A DNA stretch of 64,000 nucleotides from Prochlorococcus sp. AG-347-L20 (GCA_003281225.1 QCCP01000008.1:16949-80948); one strand, 5' to 3'. Numbered from the stretch's first letter, positions 16,982 through 23,983 are shown. Numbers and translations are program-made. Notes: a model not told the origin generated them from the sequence alone.

Positions 16982-17010
16982 GAAAATTTTCGAGATTAAT
17001 TTTTAAGCAA

Positions 17011-17051
17011 TTTATATTTCGATCAATGCATTCATTTGTATTATTTAATAC
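17011..17051 (-). promoter_or_regulatory. NtcA-activated promoter of napA-narB
   Basis: A perfect palindromic NtcA box, GTA-TTATTTAA-TAC, occupies 17038-17051. Read toward napA, a -10 hexamer TATAAA lies at 17016-17011, 21 bases after the box. This is the textbook class II NtcA promoter geometry, with the box replacing the -35 element. Confidence 0.82.
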
Positions 17052-17151
17052 GAAATCTAGTTTTTAAGAAATACAACTTTTTTAAAAGGCTAGAATTAAT
17101 AGTCAGCACTAATAAAATCAAAGTTGGGGAAAATTAGCAATCTGATTATTG

Positions 17152-17165
17152 GTATTATCCGATAC
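17152..17165 (+). promoter_or_regulatory. second NtcA box, facing mobA-moaA
   Basis: GTA-TTATCCGA-TAC is a second perfect match to GTA-N8-TAC, 33 bases before the mobA ATG. A weak -10 (around 17184-17191) at the standard distance would put the transcription start almost at the ATG, implying a leaderless or very short leader message. The site could instead assist the divergent napA promoter about 100 bases away. Confidence 0.6.
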
Positions 17166-17198
17166 ATAAAGTACTCGTGGAAAAATATTGCCTAAGTT

Positions 17199-17804
17199 AT
17201 GGAAATAAAACTTAAAAAATTTAAAGCATTCATTTTGGCTGGTGGCAAGAGTTCAAGGATGGGATCTGATAAAGCACTAATTAAACATCATGAAGGAGGA
17301 AATTGGCTGACTCACAAAATAAAAATATTAAATAACCTTAATTTAGAGACTTTTGTAATAACAAATTATACTTCTCATTTAAAGGAAGATGATAAGAGCA
17401 ATAATGTTGAGTTTATTTCAGATGCCCAACCCTTTGATGGACCATTAACTTGTATAGAACAAATTTTTTCATCTTTTAAAAAAACTACTAAAAATATCCT
17501 AATTGTCCCAGTCGATATGCCTAATTTGAATACAAAATTAATTTATTCACTTTTTAAATCATGGGAAGAAAATCAAAATTTTGCGTTAATATCCCATGAT
17601 GGAATTTTTGCACAACCATTATTCGGAATTTATCCCATCAATGAAGAAAATCATTTTAAATTAAAAAGAAAATTATCCTCTGGGAAGAAAAATTTTCTCG
17701 GATGGGTTGATCAAATTCCCCATAAATATTTCTATGCAAAAAATGGGGATTTAATTAATATAAATTCCAAGAGAGAATTCTTAAATATGAATAATGGGAT
17801 TTAA
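17199..17804 (+). CDS. mobA: molybdenum cofactor guanylyltransferase MobA
   Basis: MobA attaches GMP to molybdenum cofactor, giving the MGD form used by NarB. The nucleotide-binding motif Leu-Ala-Gly-Gly-Lys-Ser-Ser-Arg-Met-Gly-Ser-Asp-Lys-Ala (about residues 14-27) and Pro-Val-Asp-Met-Pro (about 105-109) are the family signatures. The 201-aa length is usual. The ATG at 17199 lies 13 codons before the glycine-rich loop. It overlaps moaA by 11 bases, so the two are cotranslated. Confidence 0.92.
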   Translation: MEIKLKKFKAFILAGGKSSRMGSDKALIKHHEGGNWLTHKIKILNNLNLETFVITNYTSHLKEDDKSNNVEFISDAQPFDGPLTCIEQIFSSFKKTTKNILIVPVDMPNLNTKLIYSLFKSWEENQNFALISHDGIFAQPLFGIYPINEENHFKLKRKLSSGKKNFLGWVDQIPHKYFYAKNGDLININSKREFLNMNNGI

Positions 17805-18855
17805 GCAATTGGAGGATAATAGAAAAAGAAAGTTAAAAGTTTTAAGGTTATCTCTTAAACAAAATTGCAATTTTTCGTGTATTTACTGTAAGCCTGAGAA
17901 CTATAGTTTGGAGGTTTTAAATATTGAACAATTTAAAAAGTTAATTTTAGTCAGTTGTCGATTAGGGGTAAATTCTTTAAGAATCACTGGAGGAGAACCT
18001 TTATTGAGTTCTCAATTAGATGAACTTCTTTATGAAATTAAATCGCAAAGATTAGAAGAATCAAATCCAGTATCTAATTTACAGGATATTTCTCTAACCA
18101 CAAATGGATATTTGCTCTCTAAGAAAAAAGCTAATGAGCTTTTTCAAAATGGTTTAGACCGTATAACCGTAAGTTTAGATGCGATTGATCCTGATATTTT
18201 TTCAAACATGATCGGAGAGGAAAATAAAATTATTGGCAAAGAAAAATTATTTACTGTCCTTGAAGGAATAGATCATGCAATTAATGCTGGATTTAATCCA
18301 AAGGCGGGGAAATTAAAAATAAATGCAGTTATAAAAAAAGAGATTAATGATAATCAAATTTTTGAATTAGTTGATTTTGCAAAAAAAAGGTCTATAGAAA
18401 TTCGTTTCATTGAGTATATGGACGTAGGGATATCTAATAATTGGCAGCCATCAGATGTTTTTTTCTCTGAAAGAATTATTAGGCTATTAAAGAAGAAACA
18501 TCGATTAAAAGACTACGGAAGAAAGGAGGGACAAACTGCTAATAGATGGTACATGAGTGATTCAAATAGTTTTGTAAGTACAATCTCTTCAATAAGTAAT
18601 CCTTTTTGTTCAGACTGTAATAGATTGAGGATAACTAGCGATGGTTATGCTTATACATGTCTTTTTTCTAATGAAGGTATAAATCTAAACCCATGGTTGT
18701 CTCTACCAATTAATCTCCATGAATTGGAAAATAAAATCAAGAGCATTTGGGAAGCTAGAGAAGATAACTATAGTGAAGATCGATTTGAAGTATTAGAGGA
18801 AACAACTGACAAAAATCAAAAAATTCATCCATCAATGTCATATCTTGGGGGATAA
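17794..18855 (+). CDS. moaA: GTP 3',8-cyclase MoaA (radical SAM)
   Basis: Catalyses the first step of molybdenum cofactor synthesis from GTP. The radical-SAM cluster ligands are Cys25, Cys29 and Cys32 (C-x3-C-x2-C). The second, substrate-binding cluster is formed by Cys-Ser-Asp-Cys and a later Cys in the segment at about residues 270-290. A Thr-Gly-Gly-Glu-Pro motif (about 67-71) marks the SAM site, and the C-terminus ends Leu-Gly-Gly, as the family requires. At 353 aa it is slightly longer than E. coli MoaA. It is the last gene of the nitrate cluster. Confidence 0.94.
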   Translation: MGFKQLEDNRKRKLKVLRLSLKQNCNFSCIYCKPENYSLEVLNIEQFKKLILVSCRLGVNSLRITGGEPLLSSQLDELLYEIKSQRLEESNPVSNLQDISLTTNGYLLSKKKANELFQNGLDRITVSLDAIDPDIFSNMIGEENKIIGKEKLFTVLEGIDHAINAGFNPKAGKLKINAVIKKEINDNQIFELVDFAKKRSIEIRFIEYMDVGISNNWQPSDVFFSERIIRLLKKKHRLKDYGRKEGQTANRWYMSDSNSFVSTISSISNPFCSDCNRLRITSDGYAYTCLFSNEGINLNPWLSLPINLHELENKIKSIWEAREDNYSEDRFEVLEETTDKNQKIHPSMSYLGG

Positions 18856-18930
18856 AAAATTATTTAGTATAAATAACAACATCATATATTCTTAATTCGA
18901 GGGAAATTAACTTCAAATTTATATTCTTGG

Positions 18931-19071
18931 ATGCGTTTAGCGATCTTACTTGGTTTTATTTTTGGGGTAACTCACGGAACTGTTGTTTCCGAAAGTTATT
19001 CTGCAAACAATTATGAAAATAATCAATTATTTTTTAATCAAAAAAATTCAAATATATTTTCTTCACTTTAA
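18931..19071 (+). CDS. small secreted or membrane-anchored peptide, 46 aa
   Basis: It runs from ATG at 18931 to TAA at 19069-19071. A hydrophobic N-terminus (about residues 2-20) is followed by a Ser/Asn/Gln-rich tail with an aromatic cluster. The start looks like a signal anchor. No family was recognised, and it lies 75 bases after moaA. Confidence 0.4.
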   Translation: MRLAILLGFIFGVTHGTVVSESYSANNYENNQLFFNQKNSNIFSSL

Positions 19072-19132
19072 AATTTAATTTCTTATTTTTTAATAAGTTT
19101 TTGTATTGACATTAACATCTTGTAAATTAAAC

Positions 19133-19232
19133 TATACTTATAGTTAAAATGTAGCGTAGACTACATAAACGTTCATCTCGTTTTACGAGCCGCATTAAGA
19201 TTGAAGCCAAGGAACGGGGACTTCAGTCAAAA
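19133..19232 (+). promoter_or_regulatory. promoter and structured, GC-richer leader of the gene at 19233
   Basis: A -10 element TATACT lies at 19133-19138. The following ~85 bases are clearly less AT-rich than the surroundings and fold into three successive hairpins: ATGTAG/CTACAT at 19149-19166, CTCG/CGAG at 19177-19189 and TGAAG/CTTCA at 19202-19225. It could be a regulatory 5' UTR or a small RNA. The same bases are also an open, Arg/Lys-rich frame continuous with the downstream gene but closed by TAG at 19152-19154 with no start codon. Confidence 0.5.
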
Positions 19233-19562
19233 ATGAAATTTAGTCACATAACTATTATGTCTAATAACGTATCTACCTCAGTAAGTAGTAACAATATTAC
19301 TGCTGTATTTGCAGGTTTTCTTGGGGCATTTATTGTTGGTTCTCTTGGAGTCCAACTTGTAAGAACCCAAAAGCCTTCTTTTCAATCTCAACCATTAAAA
19401 GTTCAACCAGTTATCGCTCATCAATCAACTTTATGGGCAGCTTTAGGAGAACAAGATACTCCTATTGTTAAAAATAAAGTTTCTAAGGCAAAAACTACAG
19501 GAGTTGTCCCTGTTATAGGTTCTGAAGCAACTCTTTGGGCTCCTCTAGGTTTAGGTAATTAG
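19233..19562 (+). CDS. membrane-anchored protein with an internal repeat, 109 aa
   Basis: Unrecognised family. One hydrophobic helix at about residues 24-45 is followed by a tail with two copies of a short motif: Gln-Ser-Thr-Leu-Trp-Ala-Ala-Leu-Gly near residue 65 and Glu-Ala-Thr-Leu-Trp-Ala-Pro-Leu-Gly near the C-terminus. Both are preceded by a Pro-Val-Ile segment, so the tail looks like a duplicated unit. The start may be the second Met (19257), which would place the helix closer to the N-terminus. A strong terminator follows 18 bases after the stop. Confidence 0.7.
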   Translation: MKFSHITIMSNNVSTSVSSNNITAVFAGFLGAFIVGSLGVQLVRTQKPSFQSQPLKVQPVIAHQSTLWAALGEQDTPIVKNKVSKAKTTGVVPVIGSEATLWAPLGLGN

Positions 19563-19580
19563 TAAATTAGGTCTTTTAAT

Positions 19581-19611
19581 AAAAAAAGGGGGTTTTTAAC
19601 CCCCTTTTTTT
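19581..19611 (+). terminator. strong intrinsic terminator
   Basis: A perfect 12-bp stem, seven A plus five G (19581-19592) against five C plus seven T (19600-19611), with a 7-base loop. The symmetry means it can work in both directions. It ends the transcript of the gene at 19233. Confidence 0.9.
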
Positions 19612-19861
19612 ATTAATTGCATTAAAAAGATGATTAAAAAACTTTAAATCCAATTCATGGATAACTATAAATTAAATCAGGGTTTGAAAACAATGTAATC
19701 GTAGATACCAACAGCTTTTTAAATAATTGATTATAAATTAAAACACAAGTTAATCCGTTCAAATTTGTTGACTCTGAGGTTTTAACCGTTGACTCCTTAT
19801 CTACTTCTAGTTGTGACTCGCTAGTTTCAAGATTCAAAACGGAATTTACAAAGCTTAAATT

Positions 19862-19999
19862 ATGGAAAAAAAAATTGCAAAGAAATACGCCGATCTTATA
19901 GTCCAGGCTAATAATTCAACTGGCAGAAAAGAAGCTTTGTCATTTATTAAACAAGCAACAAAATTAAAAACCAAACTTGATCAATACGAAATGATGTAG
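19862..19999 (+). CDS. small basic helical protein, 45 aa
   Basis: From ATG at 19862 to TAG at 19997-19999. It is Lys-rich, with two predicted amphipathic helices separated by an Asn-Ser-Thr-Gly-Arg turn, and has no membrane segment. It has the look of a conserved micro-protein but cannot be named. Confidence 0.45.
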   Translation: MEKKIAKKYADLIVQANNSTGRKEALSFIKQATKLKTKLDQYEMM

Positions 20000-20111
20000 T
20001 CTCTTAATATCTAAAGGATATTAAAGATGAGGTAGAAACTAGCTCCTTTTTTTTTATCTTGCTATACAAATACTAAAAGATGATTTAACTTCTCTGCTTT
20101 AAAAAAATAAC

Positions 20112-20402
20112 GTGGAATTAACTGAGCTAATTAAGGATTACGTTGCTACAGAATTATTATCCAGTATTGAAATTGATTTTCTTGAAGGAGAATTATGGGA
20201 AACCACTCAACATATTGCAGAAATAAATACAGTTATCAAAGCTCCAAAAAATATATGCAAAAAATTGGGACTAGATGAAAAATCCTGCTGGCAATTATGT
20301 TGTGCCGCCGTTCTTGACTCCTCAAGACCATTAAAAAATGGACAAAATAGAGTAGATGATTTTAAAAAATTAATTAATCGATATGAAATTAGCTACATAT
20401 AA
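20112..20402 (+). CDS. small conserved protein, paralogue of the gene at 1754, 96 aa
   Basis: The C-terminal half aligns by eye with the product of 1754-2080 (shared Pro-x-x-Ile-Cys, Leu-Gly-Leu-Asp, Cys-Trp-x-Leu-Cys, Leu-Asp-Ser-x-x-Pro). The N-terminal half shares an acidic helix and a Leu-Glu-x-x-Leu-Trp segment. The frame opens with GTG at 20112. The next gene starts 12 bases after its stop, suggesting an operon with the secreted protein and the amidotransferase. Function unknown. Confidence 0.65.
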   Translation: MELTELIKDYVATELLSSIEIDFLEGELWETTQHIAEINTVIKAPKNICKKLGLDEKSCWQLCCAAVLDSSRPLKNGQNRVDDFKKLINRYEISYI

Positions 20403-20414
20403 ACTAAAGACTCA

Positions 20415-20711
20415 ATGATACGTTTACTTATTGCATCAATTCTTTTTTTCCTACCATTAGGAGGTTTTGCTGATGAAAAGCAAAGAGAGATTGAGAATGA
20501 AGCTATAAATCTTGTTATTAAAAAATATGGAAAAGGCTTAGAAAATAGATTAAAAGGAACGGGAGTAACTCCCAGTTATCGAAGTTGGTATGAAAATGAT
20601 TGTTTTGTAAGTATTGCAGCAGGTACATACCAAGAAGATACTTGGTCGGCAATGAAGTGGTTTAGCGTTAATGTCTGTTCTGAATCAGCTGAAATAATGG
20701 AAAGTGAATGA
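20415..20711 (+). CDS. secreted small protein, 98 aa
   Basis: A clean signal peptide (hydrophobic residues 3-14, then Gly-Gly-Phe-Ala-Asp) precedes an 80-residue mature part with many Lys and Glu residues and two Cys that could form a disulfide in the periplasm. No enzyme motif was seen. Its stop overlaps the next start by 4 bases (ATGA), so it is translated together with the glutamine amidotransferase-like protein. Confidence 0.65.
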   Translation: MIRLLIASILFFLPLGGFADEKQREIENEAINLVIKKYGKGLENRLKGTGVTPSYRSWYENDCFVSIAAGTYQEDTWSAMKWFSVNVCSESAEIMESE

Positions 20712-21445
20712 AGTTAATAAGACGCGTATTAGTTTTGCAGCATTTAGAAATAGAGGGGCCAGGTCTTTTTGAACAATTTGCTAAAGAAAGAGATTTGAAA
20801 ATCGAAATTATTCGTTTAGATAATAAAAATGCTCTGCCTCAAACAAAAAAAGGTGACTTAATTCTAATTATGGGTGGACCAATGGGAGTTAAAGATATTG
20901 GAAGCGACAAATATCCCTGGCTCAAGTTAGAAAGAGATTTTATAAAAAAAGAATTAGAAAATGAGAGACCTATAGTCGGTATTTGCTTAGGTGCTCAGTT
21001 GCTTGCGAGTGCTGCTGGGGGAGATGTAGAAATTCTTAAAGATGGATCACCTCCAAAAGCATTACCAGAAATTGGATGGTCTCAAATTTTTATTAATAAA
21101 TCAAATAAAGACTTTAAAGCACTGTTTGAAGACCCTTTTCATGTACTGCATTGGCATGGAGATAGGATTTTATTACCTAATAAAGCAGTACTCATTGCTA
21201 GTAGTGCACGTTGTAAGGAACAGTTTTTTAGGATTGGTAATTTTGCTTACGGATTACAATTCCATATAGAGACGACGGGGGGAATGATAGATAACTGGAT
21301 TAAAGAAGATAAAGAGTTTATCCTTAAAGGATTAGGCTTAAATGGTCAGGAAATTTTAAAAGAAGAGAATAAAAAATATATTGATAAAACTTTTTCAAGA
21401 AGAAAGCTTTTAATAAGAAGATTATTTGAATTATTAGATAATTAA
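20708..21445 (+). CDS. class I glutamine amidotransferase-like protein (GMP synthase-type domain)
   Basis: A stand-alone GATase1 domain of 245 aa. The nucleophile elbow is Gly-Ile-Cys-Leu-Gly-Ala-Gln (about residues 94-100), and the catalytic His-x-Glu appears as Phe-His-Ile-Glu-Thr (about 184-188). An oxyanion-type Gly-Gly-Pro-Met-Gly lies near residue 56. It lacks the ATP-pyrophosphatase half of GuaA. The substrate is unknown; members of this group include gamma-glutamyl peptide hydrolases. Confidence 0.82.
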   Translation: MKLIRRVLVLQHLEIEGPGLFEQFAKERDLKIEIIRLDNKNALPQTKKGDLILIMGGPMGVKDIGSDKYPWLKLERDFIKKELENERPIVGICLGAQLLASAAGGDVEILKDGSPPKALPEIGWSQIFINKSNKDFKALFEDPFHVLHWHGDRILLPNKAVLIASSARCKEQFFRIGNFAYGLQFHIETTGGMIDNWIKEDKEFILKGLGLNGQEILKEENKKYIDKTFSRRKLLIRRLFELLDN

Positions 21446-21462
21446 AAAGGGCATAATCCAGT

Positions 21463-21484
21463 AAAAAGGGCTTGATAAAGCCCT
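21463..21484 (-). terminator. intrinsic terminator between the amidotransferase and hli genes
   Basis: A perfect 7-bp stem AGGGCTT/AAGCCCT (21467-21484) with a GATA loop. On the minus strand it is followed by a T-run, so it ends the minus-strand hli transcript. Confidence 0.75.
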
Positions 21485-21507
21485 GAAAAATTAAAAAAGG
21501 ATTTTTA

Positions 21508-21636
21508 TTAGAAAATACCTGGAAGAATTTGACCAGTAAAATAGTAGGCTCCTACAAGAGCAAACATTCCAAGCATTGCTGCTTTACCATTAAGCTTTTC
21601 AGCTTTTTCGGTCATGATTTTTTTTGCGAATTCCAT
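21508..21636 (-). CDS. hli: high-light-inducible protein (Hlip), 42 aa
   Basis: A one-helix chlorophyll-binding-type protein of the thylakoid. The motif Glu-Lys-Leu-Asn-Gly-Lys-Ala-Ala-Met-Leu-Gly (about residues 13-23) is the Hlip signature, although Arg is replaced by Lys at the usual Gly-Arg position. The C-terminus Thr-Gly-Gln-Ile-Leu-Pro-Gly-Ile-Phe is the form shared by the multicopy hli genes of Prochlorococcus. It is divergent from the other three hli genes. Hlips protect photosystems and bind pigments under excess light. Confidence 0.88.
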   Translation of the reverse strand: MEFAKKIMTEKAEKLNGKAAMLGMFALVGAYYFTGQILPGIF

Positions 21637-21939
21637 AATAAAGTGAAATAAATTATATCTAAAAACTAATTATTCAAATTTCAGAATGATGTAGTTTTTT
21701 CTACCAAATTGAAATCTTTACTAAGGATTTAAAAATAAATACTTAACAAAAATTGAACTCTCAATAGTTTTCGAGCCAATCTGTAAAGCTTAGCAAGCCT
21801 AAAAAACAACTATTTATATATACACGTTACATTTTTGTAACAGTAATGTAGTAAATATCTTGAAAATAACTTAATTTCGGCTTAATACTTTACATTTGTT
21901 AATAGTAGTGTTACATTAATTAACAATTACACAACTTTA
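21637..21939. promoter_or_regulatory. divergent hli regulatory region with a GTTACA palindrome
   Basis: About 300 bases between divergent hli genes. It contains a perfect inverted repeat GTTACA-TTTT-TGTAAC at 21826-21841, and the half-site recurs at about 21911-21917 (GTTACAT). The repeated half-sites suggest a transcription-factor site controlling the hli cluster. The factor is unknown. Confidence 0.45.
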
Positions 21940-22146
21940 ATGGCTAATTCAAACGTTACTACTGAATCAGGTGGCAGACAGAATATGTTTCCTACTGAGA
22001 CACGTCCTTACATAGATGAGTCTGTTTCTTACGACAGCTACCCACAAAATGCAGAAAAAGTTAATGGTCGTTGGGCAATGATTGGCCTTGTTGCGTTAGT
22101 AGGTGCTTACGTTTCAACCGGACAAATTATTCCTGGCATTTTTTAA
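21940..22146 (+). CDS. hli: high-light-inducible protein, 68 aa
   Basis: It carries the Hlip motif Glu-Lys-Val-Asn-Gly-Arg-Trp-Ala-Met-Ile-Gly (about residues 38-48) and ends Thr-Gly-Gln-Ile-Ile-Pro-Gly-Ile-Phe. The first 35 residues are polar, with several Ser, Thr and Tyr, the longer N-terminus seen in some family members. Its TAA overlaps the ATG of the next hli gene by one base, so the two are translationally coupled. Confidence 0.92.
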   Translation: MANSNVTTESGGRQNMFPTETRPYIDESVSYDSYPQNAEKVNGRWAMIGLVALVGAYVSTGQIIPGIF

Positions 22147-22406
22147 TGAGTCCACTTTCAGGTTTCTTAGCCGTAATTGTATTCTTTACAGCCATCCTCG
22201 TTGCTTATTTAACCAAGCAATTTCAAAACGAAAATTTAAACTATTCATCTTCTAATCAAATGAAAAACACAAACAAAAAAGTCAAAACTATCGAAAAAGA
22301 AAAAGTTGTTGCTGAAACTCTTAACGGCAGATTCGCAATGCTTGGATTAATTGCTGCTGTTGGAGCATACCTAACAACAGGTCAAATAATTCCTGGTTTC
22401 GTTTAA
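22146..22406 (+). CDS. hli: high-light-inducible protein with an extra N-terminal helix, 86 aa
   Basis: I start at the ATG at 22146, which overlaps the preceding stop by one base. The longer frame upstream would run through the preceding hli gene. The protein has a hydrophobic helix at about residues 5-22, a Lys-rich linker, then the Hlip motif Glu-Thr-Leu-Asn-Gly-Arg-Phe-Ala-Met-Leu-Gly and the Thr-Gly-Gln-Ile-Ile-Pro-Gly end. It therefore has two membrane helices, unlike a classical one-helix Hlip. Confidence 0.88.
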   Translation: MSPLSGFLAVIVFFTAILVAYLTKQFQNENLNYSSSNQMKNTNKKVKTIEKEKVVAETLNGRFAMLGLIAAVGAYLTTGQIIPGFV

Positions 22407-22440
22407 AAACCTACTATTTACATTTCTACAAATCAGAAAA

Positions 22441-22569
22441 ATGGAAAATTCAAAAACAACTTATTGGCAAAACGCCGAGAGAACTAATGGAAGAATGGCA
22501 ATGATGGGCTTATTTGCATTAGTTGTAAATTATGGCTTATTCGGATGGATAATCCCAGGAATTTTTTAA
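22441..22569 (+). CDS. hli: high-light-inducible protein, 42 aa
   Basis: A short Hlip with Glu-Arg-Thr-Asn-Gly-Arg-Met-Ala-Met-Met-Gly (about residues 13-23) and a C-terminal Gly-Trp-Ile-Ile-Pro-Gly-Ile-Phe. The helix departs from its neighbours (Val-Val-Asn-Tyr-Gly-Leu-Phe-Gly-Trp in place of Val-Gly-Ala-Tyr-x-x-Thr-Gly-Gln). It is third in the plus-strand hli operon. Confidence 0.88.
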   Translation: MENSKTTYWQNAERTNGRMAMMGLFALVVNYGLFGWIIPGIF

Positions 22570-22570
22570 A

Positions 22571-22750
22571 ATGAATTTAGGCTTACTTTTTCTTAAAGTA
22601 AATACTTTAGGAGTTATAACTCTTTCTGAACTTGATTGGATAACTAACCATCAATCTGAATTTTCAAGGTTAGATATGGCTTTAGTTATTAAGATCGGCC
22701 GTCTTATGGATTCTGGAGTAGTAGAAATTGATAATAGATTGCCTGTTTAA
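22571..22750 (+). CDS. small soluble protein at the end of the hli operon, 59 aa
   Basis: It starts one base after the preceding hli stop. The 59-aa product has no membrane helix. It reads as a small helical fold with a Leu-Ser-Glu-Leu-Asp-Trp-Ile-Thr segment and an Arg-Leu-Met-Asp-Ser-Gly-x-Val turn, similar in layout to a winged-helix fragment. It may be a regulator or assembly factor for the hli operon, but that rests on position only. A strong terminator follows. Confidence 0.7.
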   Translation: MNLGLLFLKVNTLGVITLSELDWITNHQSEFSRLDMALVIKIGRLMDSGVVEIDNRLPV

Positions 22751-22772
22751 TTTTTAAAAAATTATCGTCATG

Positions 22773-22810
22773 AGTGTTTGTCAATAGGGATACTGACAAA
22801 CACTTTTTTT
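22773..22810 (+). terminator. terminator of the hli operon
   Basis: An 11-bp perfect stem AGTGTTTGTCA / TGACAAACACT (22773-22783 and 22794-22804) with a 10-base loop, followed by six more T residues. It is a textbook intrinsic terminator for the plus strand. Confidence 0.92.
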
Positions 22811-22830
22811 ATGAGAAAAAATATTTGTAG

Positions 22831-22865
22831 AAAAAGAGATTGTTTCTTAGCTAAAAACAATCTCT
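22831..22865 (-). terminator. terminator of the minus-strand gene at 22959
   Basis: An 11-bp perfect stem, AGAGATTGTTT / AAACAATCTCT (22835-22845 and 22855-22865). Read on the minus strand it is followed by a T-run. It lies back-to-back with the hli operon terminator. Confidence 0.75.
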
Positions 22866-22958
22866 CAATTACCTAATTCTTACGTGAAAATTTCAAGTAA
22901 GCTTTCAGATCTTAACTGATTTGTTTTTATAGTAAATCCGTAAAAATGCTTTTGTAAT

Positions 22959-23174
22959 TTATTTTTTTAAACCACCTCTTTTTATCCAAAGGAACCATGT
23001 AACCCAAATAGGAGGGAGGAATCTTATTAAAAAAGAAATTTTATACATATAAAATGGGGCATTTTCACTTTGAAATAAATTCATCAAAAAGGAAGATATA
23101 GTTACCCAAAGTAAAATTATTAATATATTTACTCCCAACAAAGCGAACTTATTTTGTTTGAATATTTTTGGCAT
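22959..23174 (-). CDS. small membrane protein, 71 aa
   Basis: Two hydrophobic helices (about residues 12-32 and 45-63) joined by a short polar loop, with a basic N-terminus and a basic Lys-Arg-Gly-Gly-Leu-Lys-Lys end. The inside-positive ends suggest both termini are cytoplasmic. The family was not recognised. Confidence 0.55.
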   Translation of the reverse strand: MPKIFKQNKFALLGVNILIILLWVTISSFLMNLFQSENAPFYMYKISFLIRFLPPIWVTWFLWIKRGGLKK

Positions 23175-23232
23175 AAGTTTATTTTTTTATATTCTTAATT
23201 TTAAATAACCTTGGGAAATAAATTATACATTT

Positions 23233-23484
23233 TCAAAAAAACTTTAAATTTAAAATCCATATCCAAATAAAAAAAATACTAAATTTTAATCCCTCTCCAA
23301 ATAATATTCCGTAAGTAATAGGAGGCGAAAATATTAAAAAAAGAATAGAGAATAAACTAAATAAAGCAAATGATCCTCTTAAAAAATAATTCTTTCTTTT
23401 TGTTCTTCTTAGATTTTTTAAGGTATTCCACTCCCATTGAATAAGCCTGTAGAACTTTTCTGATAATAAAAATAAATACTTCAT
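23233..23484 (-). CDS. small membrane protein, 83 aa
   Basis: A basic amphipathic N-terminal part (rich in Arg, Lys and Trp to about residue 33) is followed by two hydrophobic helices at about 36-55 and 62-80. It is on the same strand as the 71-aa and 96-aa membrane proteins either side, with gaps of about 50-60 bases. The three may form a small operon. Function unknown. Confidence 0.5.
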   Translation of the reverse strand: MKYLFLLSEKFYRLIQWEWNTLKNLRRTKRKNYFLRGSFALFSLFSILFLIFSPPITYGILFGEGLKFSIFFIWIWILNLKFF

Positions 23485-23537
23485 TAATATTATTAATTTC
23501 TATCGGCTTTTCTTATTTATAAAATTAATTTCACCTG

Positions 23538-23828
23538 TTAGCAATAAACCTTATCCCCTTCTTCAGAAAGATAGTAAATTTTATTTTCTGAACTTACGAA
23601 GAAAGTTAATCCCTTATATTGTGATCTTTTAAATTTATCTAATCTAAGTTTGTGTAAATCCCAATTATCAGTACTTATGTCAGGATTAAATTCTTGTTCT
23701 TTTAAGAAAGGTACATAAGTTGGACTAATTGTTGTTTTTTGGGCTAACCCTTTATTTCGTTTTGAATAAAAAAGTAATAAAAATAAAAGTACAAAAAAAA
23801 GAATTAATAATATATTTGTCATTGTCAA
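23538..23828 (-). CDS. N-terminally anchored small protein, 96 aa
   Basis: One N-terminal hydrophobic helix (about residues 4-21) is followed by a Lys/Arg stretch, so the rest probably faces the cytoplasm. The tail carries Trp-Asp-Leu-His-Lys-Leu-Arg and ends with a beta-strand-like Lys-Ile-Tyr-Tyr-Leu-Ser-Glu-Glu-Gly segment. Unrecognised family. Confidence 0.55.
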   Translation of the reverse strand: MTMTNILLILFFVLLFLLLFYSKRNKGLAQKTTISPTYVPFLKEQEFNPDISTDNWDLHKLRLDKFKRSQYKGLTFFVSSENKIYYLSEEGDKVYC

Positions 23829-23983
23829 TTTTTCTAATTTGAAAAAACTTTATTTGGAGAATCAAGAACTTTTCACAATAAATTTCTTAGTAAGTAAAAA
23901 ATCCTATTTTTATATTCTTGTATTTTTGAATACTTATCAAGGGGTTACCTAAATCAGATTATAAAGTGAGTCGCATTTTCAAC

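Noticed and set aside
19655..19837. 60-codon minus-strand ORF between the terminator and the 45-aa gene
   Set aside because: Ser/Thr/Glu-rich then hydrophobic with no domain-like order, no ribosome-binding site, and its frame reads through what looks like the leader of the plus-strand gene at 19862.
22071..22145. Upstream extension of the 86-aa Hlip
   Set aside because: It overlaps the coding part of the preceding hli gene in another frame; ATG 22146 gives a coupled start.
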